Source: Aurelia coerulea
Lineage: Eukaryota > Cnidaria > Scyphozoa > Semaeostomeae > Ulmaridae
Reading direction: 5' to 3'
NCBI GenBank assembly: GCA_039566865.1
Contig: CM076951.1
Coordinates: 15,757,484 to 15,821,483 of the forward strand
DNA: 64,000 bases
Shown: piece after piece, positions 38,111 through 49,300 of the stretch
Layout of the letters: each line of letters starts with the position of its first letter
Position numbering within the stretch: the first letter of the stretch is position 1
Translations under genes and position numbers: made by a program
Notes under the pieces: generated by a model
Told to the model about the DNA's origin: nothing
The model's database searches: none
The model's input: only the letters and a program-made list of their open reading frames with translations

Positions 38111-38607
38111 TTGAGAAAATAAACATTCAATTAATTGATGTTTGTTGATGAGTTAAAGCTAAAATAAGACTAAAGAAAGAACTAATGTTTATAGTAATGT
38201 TTCCAAGAATGGTTGCTGCAGTACTCATATATTGCTATATAAGAAGTAGCTGGCAGAACTCAAGTTTAAAGAACGATGAGCGCAATACTCTTTATAATAT
38301 GAATTCTAGCTAATAAAGTGCGTAAAACCACACTTTGTGTGGTTTTATTTTGTTTTCTTTGAGAAAATAAACATTTAATTTATCGATGAATTTTGGCGAG
38401 TAAAGCTAGAAAAAGACTAAAGAAGAAATAGTGTCTATAGTAATATTTCCACGATTGGTTGTTGCAGCACTAATATAGTGCTATACAAGAAGTAGCTGGC
38501 AGAACTTAAGTTTTAAAGAACTATGAGCGCAATACTCATTATAATATGAATTGTAGCTAAAAAAGTGAGTTAATCTACAATTTTTGTGTTTATATTTTGT
38601 TTTCTTT

Positions 38608-38770
38608 GAGAAAATAAATTTTTAATTGATCGATGTTTGTTGATGCAGTAAAGCTAGAAAAAGACTAAAAAAGAACTAATGTCTATAATAATGTTTCCAA
38701 GAATGGTTGTTGCAGCTTTAATATAGTGCTATATAATCCACAATTTTTGTCGTTTTATTTTGTTTTCTTT
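38608..38770 (+). repeat. 163-bp short monomer (first occurrence)
   Basis: The monomer runs GCTTTAATATAGTGC TATATAA and then directly TCCACAATTTTTG, losing 85 bp (from GAAGTAGCTGG through the GTTAA before TCCAC). A TAA at both break points suggests a microhomology deletion. Lost blocks include GCTGGCAGAACT, GAGCGCAATACTC and one AATAAA. Confidence 0.85.
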
Positions 38771-39164
38771 GAGAAAATAAACATTTAATTAATCGATGTT
38801 TGTTGATGCAGTAAAGCTAGAAAAAGACTGAAGAAAGAACTAATGTCTATAGTAATGTTTCCAAAAATGGTTGCTGCAATACTAATTTAGTGCCATAAAA
38901 GAAGCTGCTGGCAGAACTAAAGTTTTAAAGAACGATGAGCGCAATACTCTTTAAAATATGAATTGCAGCTAATAAAGTGAGTTAATTCACAATTTTTGAC
39001 TTTATATTTTGTTTTCTTTGAGAAAATAAACACTAAATTAATCGATGTTTGTTGATGCAGTAAAGCTAAAATAAGACTAAAGAAAGAACTAATGTTTAAA
39101 GTAATGTTTCCAAAAATGGTTGCTGCAATACTAATTTAGTGCCATAAAAGAAGCTGCTGGCAGA

Positions 39165-41600
39165 ACTAAAGTTTTAAAGAACGATGAGCGCAATACTCTT
39201 TAAAATATGAATTGTAGCTAATAAAGTGAGTTAATTCACAATTTTTGTGTTTATATTTTGTTTTCTTTGAGAAAATTAACATTCAATTAATCGATGTTTG
39301 TTGATGCAGTAAAGCTAAAATAAGACTAAGAAAGAACTAATGTCTATAGTAATGTTTCCAAGAATGGTTGCTGTAGTACTAATATAGTGCTATAAAAGAA
39401 GTAGCTGGTAGAACTTAAGTTTTAAAGAACTATAAGCGCAATACTCTTTATAATATGAATTGTAGCTAATTAAGTGCGTTAAACCAAACTTTTTCTGTTT
39501 TATTTTGCTTTCTTTGAGAAAATAAACATTTAATTAATCGATGTTTGTTGATGAGTTAAAGCTAAAATAAGAACTAATGTCTATAGTAATGTTTCCAAAA
39601 ATGGTTGCTGCAACACTGATATAGTGCTATACAAGAAGTTGCTGGCAGAACTAAAGTTTTAAAGAACGATGAGCGCAATACTCTTTATAATATAAATTGT
39701 AGCTAATAAAGTGCGTTAAACCACACTTTTTGTGGTATTATTTTGTGTTGTTTGAGAAAATAAACATTTAATTAATCGATGTTTGTTGATGCAGTAATGC
39801 TAAAATAAGACTAAAGAAAGAACTAATGTCTATAGTAATGTTTCCAAAAATGGTTGCTGCAATACTAATTTAGTGCCATAAAAGAAGCTGCTGGCAGAAC
39901 TAAAGTTTTAAAGAACGATGAGCGCAATACTCTTTAAAATATGAATTGTAGCTAATAAAGTGAGTTAATTCACAATTTTTGTGCTTATATTTTGTTTTCT
40001 TTGAGAAAATAAACATTTAATTAATCGATGTTTGTTGATGCAGTTAAGCTAAAATAAGACTAAGAAAGAACTAATGTCTATAGTAATGTTTCCAAGAATG
40101 GTTGCTGTAGTACTAATATAGTGCTATAAAAGAAGTAGCTGGTAGAACTTAAGTTTTAAAGAACTATAAGCGCAATACTCTTTATAATATGAATTGTAGC
40201 TAATTAAGTGCGTTAAACCAAACTTTTTCTGTTTTATTTTGCTTTCTTTGAGAAAATAAACATTTAATTAATCGATGTTTGTTGATGAGTTAAAGCTAAA
40301 ATAAGAACTAATGTCTAGAGTAATGTTTCCAAAAATGGTTGCTGCAACACTGATATAGTGCTATAAAAGAAGTTGCTGGCAGAACTAAAGTTTTAAAGAA
40401 CGATGAGCGCAATACTCTTTAAAATATGAATTGTAGCTAATAAAGTGAGTTAATTCACAATTTTTGTGTTTATATTTTGTTTTCTTTGAGAAAATTAACA
40501 TTCAATTAATCGATGTTTGTTGATGCAGTAAAGCTAAAATAAGACTAAGAAAGAACTAATGTCTATAGTAATGTTTCCAAGAATGGTTGCTGTAGTACTA
40601 ATATAGTGCTATAAAAGAAGTAGCTGGTAGAACTTAAGTTTTAAAGAACTATAAGCGCAATACTCTTTAGAATATGAATTGTAGCTAATTAAGTGCGTTA
40701 AACCAAACTTTTTCTGTTTTATTTTGCTTTCTTTGAGAAAATAAACATTTAATTAATCGATGTTTGTTGATGAGTTAAAGCTAAAATAAGAACTAATGTC
40801 TATAGTAATGTTTCCAAAAATGGTTGCTGCAAAACTGATATAGTGCTATACAAGAAGTTGCTGGCAGAACTAAAGTTTTAAAGAACGATGAGCGCAATAC
40901 TCTTTATAATATAAATTGTAGCTAATAAAGTGCGTTAAACCACACTTTTTGTGGTATTATTTTGTGTTGTTTGAGAAAATAAACATTTAATTAATCGATG
41001 TTTGTTGATGCAGTAATGCTAAAATAAGACTAAAGAAAGAACTAATGTCTATAGTAATGTTTCCAAAAATGGTTGCTGCAATACTAATTTAGTGCCATAA
41101 AAGAAGCTGCTGGCAGAACTAAAGTTTTAAAGAACGATGAGCGCAATACTCTTTAAAATATGAATTGTAGCTAATAAAGTGAGTTAATTCACAATTTTTG
41201 TGCTTATATTTTGTTTTCTTTGAGAAAATAAACATTTAATTAATCGATGTTTGTTGATGCAGTTAAGCTAAAATAAGACTAAGAAAGAACTAATGTCTAT
41301 AGTAATGTTTCCAAGAATGGTTGCTGTAGTACTAATATAGTGCTATAAAAGAAGTAGCTGGTAGAACTTAAGTTTTAAAGAACTATAAGCGCAATACTCT
41401 TTATAATATGAATTGTAGCTAATTAAGTGCGTTAAACCAAACTTTTTCTGTTTTATTTTGCTTTCTTTGAGAAAATAAACATTTAATTAATCGATGTTTG
41501 TTGATGAGTTAAAGCTAAAATAAGAACTAATGTCTAGAGTAATGTTTCCAAAAATGGTTGCTGCAACACTGATATAGTGCTATAAAAGAAGTTGCTGGCA
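39165..41600 (+). repeat. Five-monomer higher-order unit duplicated in tandem (1,219 bp x 2)
   Basis: The TAAGTGCGTTAAACCAAAC variant lies at 39471, 40205, 40690 and 41424, spaced 734, 485 and 734 bp, so the repeating unit is 1,219 bp. The CACTTTTTGTGGTATTATT block (39721 and 40940) gives the same offset. Units are about 39165-40383 and 40384-41602. Confidence 0.87.
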
Positions 41601-42204
41601 GAACTAAAGTTTTAAAGAACGATGAGCGCAATACTCTTTATAATATGAATTGTAGCTAATAAAGTGCGATAAACCACACTTTTTGTGGTATTATTTTGTG
41701 TTGTTTGAGAAAATAAACATTTAATTAATCGATGTTTGTTGATGCAGTAAAGCTAAAATAAGACTAAAGAAAGAACTAATGTTTATAGTAATGTTTCCAA
41801 GATTGGTTGTTGCAGTACAAGTATAGTGCTATACAAGAAGTAGCTAGCAGAACTCAAGTTTTAAAGAACGATGAGCGCAATACTCTTTGTAATATGAATT
41901 GTAGCTAATAAAGTGCGTTAAACCACACTTTTTTTGGTTTTAGTTTGTTTTCTATGTGAAAATAAACATTTAATTAATCGATATTTGTTGATGAGTTAAA
42001 GCTAAAATAAGAATAAAGAAAGAACTAATGTTTATAGTAATGTTTCCAAGAATGGTTGCTGCAGTACTAATATAGTGCTATATAAGAAGTAGCTGGCAGA
42101 ACTCAACTTTTAAAGAACTATGAGAGCAATCCTATTTAAAATATGAATTGCAGCTAATAAAGTGAGTTAATTCACAATTTTTGACTTTATATTTTGTTTT
42201 CTTT

Positions 42205-42367
42205 GAGAAAATAAACACTAAATTAATCGATGTTTGTTGATGCAGTAAAGCTAGAAAAAGACTAAAAAAGAACTAATGTCTATTATAATGTTTCCAAGAA
42301 TAGTTGTTGCAGCTTTAATATAGTGCTATATAATCGACAATTTTTGTCTTTTTATTTTGTTTTCTTT
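42205..42367 (+). repeat. 163-bp short monomer
   Basis: Same 85-bp deletion as at 38608; linker hairpin is GACAA/TTGTC. Its duplicate is 48691-48853. Confidence 0.83.
42336..42348 (+). other. Hairpin 2 variant GACAA/TTGTC
   Basis: GACAA (42336-42340), TTT and TTGTC (42344-42348) pair perfectly. Related copies have CACAA with TTGTG, or a broken CACAA with TTGTC. The same form recurs at 48822-48834 because the whole region is duplicated. Confidence 0.6.
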
Positions 42368-44289
42368 GAGAAAATAAACATTTAATTAATCGATGTTTGT
42401 TGATGGAGTAAAGCTAAAATAAGACTAAAGAAAGAACTAATGTTTAAAGTAATGTTTCCAAGAATGGTTGCTGCAGCACTAATATAGTGCTATAAAAGAA
42501 GTAGCTGGCAGAACTAAAGTTTTAAAGAACGATGAGCGCAATACTCTTTAAAATATGAATTGCAGCTAATAAAGTGCGTTAATCCACACTTTTTGTGTTT
42601 ATACTTTGTTTTTGAGAAAATAAACATTTAATTAATCGATGTTTGTTGATGCAGTAAAGCTAGAAAAAGACTAAAAAAGAACTAATGTCTATAATAATGT
42701 TTCCAAGATTGGTTGTTGCAGCACTAATATAGTGCTATATAAGAAGTAGCTGGCAGAACTCAAGTTTTAAAGAATGATGAGCGCAATACTCTTTATAATA
42801 TGAATTGTAGCTAATAAAGTGCGTTAATCCATATTTTTTGTGTTTATATTTTGTTTTTTTAGAGAAAATAAACATTTAAATAATCGATGTTTGTTGATGA
42901 AGATAGCTAAAATAATACTAAAGAAAAGACAAATGTCTATAGTAATGTTTCCAAGAATGGTTGCTGCAGCACCAATATACTGCATTAAAAGAAGTAGCTG
43001 GCAGAACTAATGTTTTAAAGAACGATGAGCGCAATACTCTTTATAATATGAATTGTAGCTAATAAAGTGAGATATCCACAATTTTTGTCTTTATATTTTG
43101 TTTTCTTTGAGAAAATAAACATTTAAATAATCGATGTTTGTTGATGAAGATAGCTAAAATAATACTAAAGAAAAGACAAATGTCTATAGTAATGTTTCCA
43201 AGAATGGTTGCTGCAGCACTAATATAGTGCTATAAAAGAAGTAGCTAGCAGAACTTAATTTTTAAAGAACGATGAGCGCAATACTCTTTATAATATGAAT
43301 TGTAGCTAATAAAGTGCGTTAAACCACACTTTTTTTGGTTTTATTTTGTTTTCTATGTGAAAATAAACATTTAATTAATCGATGTTTGTTGATGAGTTAA
43401 AGCTAAAATAAGAATAAAGAAAGAACTAATGTCTATAGTATTGTTTCCAAGATTGGTCGTTGCAGCACTAATATAGTGCTATAAAAGAAGTAGCTAGCAG
43501 AACTAAAGTTTCAAAGAACGATGAGCGCAATACTCTTTAAAATATGAATTTTAGCTAATAAAGTGAGTTAATTCACAATTTTTGTGTTTATATTTTGTTT
43601 TCTTTGAGAAAATAAACATTTAATTAATCGATGTTTGTTGATGCAGTAAAGCTAAAATAAGACTAAAGAAAGAACTAATGTTTATAGTAATGTTTCCAAG
43701 ATTGGTTGTTGCAGTACAAGTATAGAGCTATAAAAGAAGTAGCTAGCAGAACTCAAGTTTTAAAGAACGATGAGCGCAATACTCTTTGTAATAAGAATTG
43801 TAGCTAATAAAGTGCGTTAAACCACACTTTTTTTGGTTTTAGTTTGTTTTCTATGTGAAAATAAACATTTAATTAATCGATATTTGTTGATGAGTTAAAG
43901 CTAAAATAAGAATAAAGAAAGAACTAATGTTTATAGTAATGTTTCCAAGAATGGTTGCTGCAGTACTAATATAGTGCTATATAAGAAGTAGCTGGCAGAA
44001 CTCAACTTTTAAAGAACTATGAGAGCAATCCTCTTTAAAATATGAATTGCAGCTAATAAAGTGAGTTAATTCACAATTTTTGACTTTATATTTTGTTTTC
44101 TTTGAGAAAATAAACACTAAATTAATCGATGTTTGTTGATGCAGTAAAGCTAAAATAAGACTAAAGAAAGAACTAATGTTTAAAGTAATGTTTCCAAGAA
44201 TGGTTGCTGCAGCACTAATATAGTGCTATAAAAGAAGTAGCTGGCAGAACTAAAGTTTTAAAGAACGATGAGCGCAATACTCTTTATAA

Positions 44290-46365
44290 TATGAATTGTA
44301 GCTAATAAAGTGAGTTAATCCACAATTTTTGTGTTTATATTTTGTTTTCTTTGAGAAAATAAATTTTTAATTGATCGATGTTTGTTGATGCAGTAAAGCT
44401 AGAAAAAGACTAAAAAAGAACTAATGTCTATAATAATGTTTCCAAGAATGGTTGTTGCAGCTTTAATATAGTGCTATATAATCCACAATTTTTGTCGCTT
44501 TATTTTGTTTTCTTTGAGAAAATAAACATTTAATTAATCGATGTTTGTTGATGCAGTAAAGCTAGAAAAAGACTGACAAAGAACTAAGGTCTTTAATAAT
44601 GTTTCCAAAAATGGTTGTTGCAGCTTTAATATAGTGCTATATAATCCACAATTTTTGTCGTTTTATTTTGTTTTCTTTCAGAAAATAAACATTTAACTAA
44701 TCGATGTTCGTTGATGAGTTAAAGCTAAAGTAAGACTAGAGAAAGAACTAATGTCTATAGTAATCTTTCCAAAAATGGTTGCTGCAACCCTAATATAGTG
44801 CTATAAAAGAAGTTGCTGGCAGAACTAAAGTTTTAAAGAACGATGAGCGCAATACTCTTTATAATATGATTTGTAGCTAATAAACTGCGTTAATCCACAC
44901 TTTTTGTGTTTATACTTTGTTTTTGAGAAAATAAACATTTAATTAATCAATGTTTGTTGATGCAGTAAAGCTAGAAAAAGACTAAAAAAGAACTAATGTC
45001 TATAATAATGTTTCCAAGATTGGTTGTTGCAGCACTAATATAGTGCTATATAAGAAGTAGCTGGCAGAACTCAAGTTTTAAAGAACGATGAGCGCAATAC
45101 TCTTTATAATATGAATTGTAGCTAATAAAGTGCGTTAATCCATATTTTTTGTGTTTATATTTTGTTTTTTTAGAGAAAATAAACATTTAAATAATCGATG
45201 TTTGTTGATGAAGATAGCTAAAATAATACTAAAGAAAAGACAAATGTCTATAGTAATGTTTCCAAGAATGGTTGCTGCTGCACCAATATACTGCATTAAA
45301 AGAAGTAGCTGGCAGAACTAATGTTTTAAAGAACGATGAGCGCAATACTCTTTATAATATGAATTGTAGCTAATAAAGTGAGTTAATCCACAATTTTTGT
45401 GTTTATATTTTGTTTTCTTTGAGAAAATAAATTTTTAATTGATCGATGTTTGTTGATGCAGTAAAGCTAGAAAAAGACTAAAAAAGAACTAATGTCTATA
45501 ATAATGTTTCCAAGAATGGTTGTTGCAGCTTTAATATAGTGCTATATAATCCACAATTTTTGTCGCTTTATTTTGTTTTCTTTGAGAAAATAAACATTTA
45601 ATTAATCGATGTTTGTTGATGCAGTAAAGCTAGAAAAAGACTGACAAAGAACTAAGGTCTTTAATAATGTTTCCAAAAATGGTTGTTGCAGCTTTAATAT
45701 AGTGCTATATAATCCACAATTTTTGTCGTTTTATTTTGTTTTCTTTCAGAAAATAAACATTTAACTAATCGATGTTCGTTGATGAGTTAAAGCTAAAGTA
45801 AGACTAGAGAAAGAACTAATGTCTATAGTAATCTTTCCAAAAATGGTTGCTGCAACCCTAATATAGTGCTATAAAAGAAGTTGCTGGCAGAACTAAAGTT
45901 TTAAAGAACGATGAGCGCAATACTCTTTATAATATGATTTGTAGCTAATAAACTGCGTTAATCCACACTTTTTGTGTTTATACTTTGTTTTTGAGAAAAT
46001 AAACATTTAATTAATCAATGTTTGTTGATGCAGTAAAGCTAGAAAAAGACTAAAAAAGAACTAATGTCTATAATAATGTTTCCAAGATTGGTTGTTGCAG
46101 CACTAATATAGTGCTATATAAGAAGTAGCTGGCAGAACTCAAGTTTTAAAGAACGATGAGCGCAATACTCTTTATAATATGAATTGTAGCTAATAAAGTG
46201 CGTTAATCCATATTTTTTGTGTTTATATTTTGTTTTTTTAGAGAAAATAAACATTTAAATAATCGATGTTTGTTGATGAAGATAGCTAAAATAATACTAA
46301 AGAAAAGACAAATGTCTATAGTAATGTTTCCAAGAATGGTTGCTGCTGCACCAATATACTGCATT
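44290..46365 (+). repeat. 1,068-bp higher-order unit with two short monomers, duplicated in tandem
   Basis: Monomer lengths from 44353 are 163, 163, 246, 248 and 248 bp, total 1,068; the same series restarts at 45421. The ATTTAACTAATCG variant at 44691 and 45759 gives the same offset. The second copy fills the gap between the two 5.5-kb blocks. Downstream of copy B only a single 1,068-bp unit is present. Confidence 0.87.
44353..44678 (+). repeat. Two consecutive 163-bp short monomers
   Basis: Phase starts at 44353, 44516 and 44679 give two 163-bp monomers with the same deletion. They recur at 45421-45746 (1,068-bp duplication) and 50838-51163 (6.5-kb duplication). Confidence 0.85.
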
Positions 46366-49300
46366 AAAAGAAGCTGCTGGCAGAACTAAAGTTTTAAAGA
46401 ACGATGAGCGCAATACTCTTTAAAATATGAATTGTAGCTAATAAAGTGAGTTAATTCACAATTTTTGTGCTTATATTTTGTTTTCTTTGAGAAAATAAAC
46501 ATTTAATTAATCGATGTTTGTTGATGCAGTTAAGCTAAAATAAGACTAAGAAAGAACTAATGTCTATAGTAATGTTTCCAAGAATGGTTGCTGTAGTACT
46601 AATATAGTGCTATAAAAGAAGTAGCTGGTAGAACTTAAGTTTTAAAGAACTATAAGCGCAATACTCTTTATAATATGAATTGTAGCTAATTAAGTGCGTT
46701 AAACCAAACTTTTTCTGTTTTATTTTGCTTTCTTTGAGAAAATAAACATTTAATTAATCGATGTTTGTTGATGAGTTAAAGCTAAAATAAGAACTAATGT
46801 CTAGAGTAATGTTTCCAAAAATGGTTGCTGCAACACTGATATAGTGCTATAAAAGAAGTTGCTGGCAGAACTAAAGTTTTAAAGAACGATGAGCGCAATA
46901 CTCTTTAAAATATGAATTGTAGCTAATAAAGTGAGTTAATTCACAATTTTTGTGTTTATATTTTGTTTTCTTTGAGAAAATTAACATTCAATTAATCGAT
47001 GTTTGTTGATGCAGTAAAGCTAAAATAAGACTAAGAAAGAACTAATGTCTATAGTAATGTTTCCAAGAATGGTTGCTGTAGTACTAATATAGTGCTATAA
47101 AAGAAGTAGCTGGTAGAACTTAAGTTTTAAAGAACTATAAGCGCAATACTCTTTAGAATATGAATTGTAGCTAATTAAGTGCGTTAAACCAAACTTTTTC
47201 TGTTTTATTTTGCTTTCTTTGAGAAAATAAACATTTAATTAATCGATGTTTGTTGATGAGTTAAAGCTAAAATAAGAACTAATGTCTATAGTAATGTTTC
47301 CAAAAATGGTTGCTGCAAAACTGATATAGTGCTATACAAGAAGTTGCTGGCAGAACTAAAGTTTTAAAGAACGATGAGCGCAATACTCTTTATAATATAA
47401 ATTGTAGCTAATAAAGTGCGTTAAACCACACTTTTTGTGGTATTATTTTGTGTTGTTTGAGAAAATAAACATTTAATTAATCGATGTTTGTTGATGCAGT
47501 AATGCTAAAATAAGACTAAAGAAAGAACTAATGTCTATAGTAATGTTTCCAAAAATGGTTGCTGCAATACTAATTTAGTGCCATAAAAGAAGCTGCTGGC
47601 AGAACTAAAGTTTTAAAGAACGATGAGCGCAATACTCTTTAAAATATGAATTGTAGCTAATAAAGTGAGTTAATTCACAATTTTTGTGCTTATATTTTGT
47701 TTTCTTTGAGAAAATAAACATTTAATTAATCGATGTTTGTTGATGCAGTTAAGCTAAAATAAGACTAAGAAAGAACTAATGTCTATAGTAATGTTTCCAA
47801 GAATGGTTGCTGTAGTACTAATATAGTGCTATAAAAGAAGTAGCTGGTAGAACTTAAGTTTTAAAGAACTATAAGCGCAATACTCTTTATAATATGAATT
47901 GTAGCTAATTAAGTGCGTTAAACCAAACTTTTTCTGTTTTATTTTGCTTTCTTTGAGAAAATAAACATTTAATTAATCGATGTTTGTTGATGAGTTAAAG
48001 CTAAAATAAGAACTAATGTCTAGAGTAATGTTTCCAAAAATGGTTGCTGCAACACTGATATAGTGCTATAAAAGAAGTTGCTGGCAGAACTAAAGTTTTA
48101 AAGAACGATGAGCGCAATACTCTTTATAATATGAATTGTAGCTAATAAAGTGCGATAAACCACACTTTTTGTGGTATTATTTTGTGTTGTTTGAGAAAAT
48201 AAACATTTAATTAATCGATGTTTGTTGATGCAGTAAAGCTAAAATAAGACTAAAGAAAGAACTAATGTTTATAGTAATGTTTCCAAGATTGGTTGTTGCA
48301 GTACAAGTATAGTGCTATACAAGAAGTAGCTAGCAGAACTCAAGTTTTAAAGAACGATGAGCGCAATACTCTTTGTAATATGAATTGTAGCTAATAAAGT
48401 GCGTTAAACCACACTTTTTTTGGTTTTAGTTTGTTTTCTATGTGAAAATAAACATTTAATTAATCGATATTTGTTGATGAGTTAAAGCTAAAATAAGAAT
48501 AAAGAAAGAACTAATGTTTATAGTAATGTTTCCAAGAATGGTTGCTGCAGTACTAATATAGTGCTATATAAGAAGTAGCTGGCAGAACTCAACTTTTAAA
48601 GAACTATGAGAGCAATCCTATTTAAAATATGAATTGCAGCTAATAAAGTGAGTTAATTCACAATTTTTGACTTTATATTTTGTTTTCTTTGAGAAAATAA
48701 ACACTAAATTAATCGATGTTTGTTGATGCAGTAAAGCTAGAAAAAGACTAAAAAAGAACTAATGTCTATTATAATGTTTCCAAGAATAGTTGTTGCAGCT
48801 TTAATATAGTGCTATATAATCGACAATTTTTGTCTTTTTATTTTGTTTTCTTTGAGAAAATAAACATTTAATTAATCGATGTTTGTTGATGGAGTAAAGC
48901 TAAAATAAGACTAAAGAAAGAACTAATGTTTAAAGTAATGTTTCCAAGAATGGTTGCTGCAGCACTAATATTGTGCTATAAACAAGTAGCTGGCAGAACT
49001 AAAGTTTTAAAGAACGATGAGCACAATACTCTTTATAATATGAATTGCAGCTAATAAAGTGCGTTAATCCACACTTTTTGTGTTTATACTTTGTTTTTGA
49101 GAAAATAAACATTTAATTAATCGATGTTTGTTGATGCAGTAAAGCTAGAAAAAGACTAAAAAAGAACTAATGTCTATAATAATGTTTCCAAGATTGGTTG
49201 TTGCAGCACTAATATAGTGCTATATAAGAAGTAGCTGGCAGAACTCAAGTTTTAAAGAATGATGAGCGCAATACTCTTTATAATATGAATTGTAGCTAAT

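Larger units (their letters stand above)
18818..38350 (+). repeat. Satellite array, segment 3a (about 79 monomers)
   Basis: Same monomer, phase and orientation as before. Variants are those of 1-14.6 kb, and long stretches are duplicates of that region: 18.8-20.6 kb with 34.0-35.8 kb and about 10.6-12.4 kb; 26.4-27.4 kb with 0.25-1.0 kb; 28.9-30.0 kb with 8.0-9.0 kb; 31.9-33.3 kb with 9.0-10.4 kb. Near 25990-26010 one monomer lacks about 14 bp before GTAATGTTTCC. No gene or RNA gene was seen. Confidence 0.96.
39880..45370 (+). repeat. 5.5-kb block, copy A (repeats at 46366-51856)
   Basis: It matches copy B at offset 6,486, falling to 6,485 after a 1-bp loss in copy B near 48970 (AAACAAG for AAAAGAAG). 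Anchors are 40315/46801 (CTAGAG variant), 41664/48150 (GTGCGAT) and 44691/51176 (ATTTAACTAATCG). Copies are nearly identical over about 5.49 kb, far closer than neighbouring monomers are to each other, so the duplication is recent. Confidence 0.9.
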
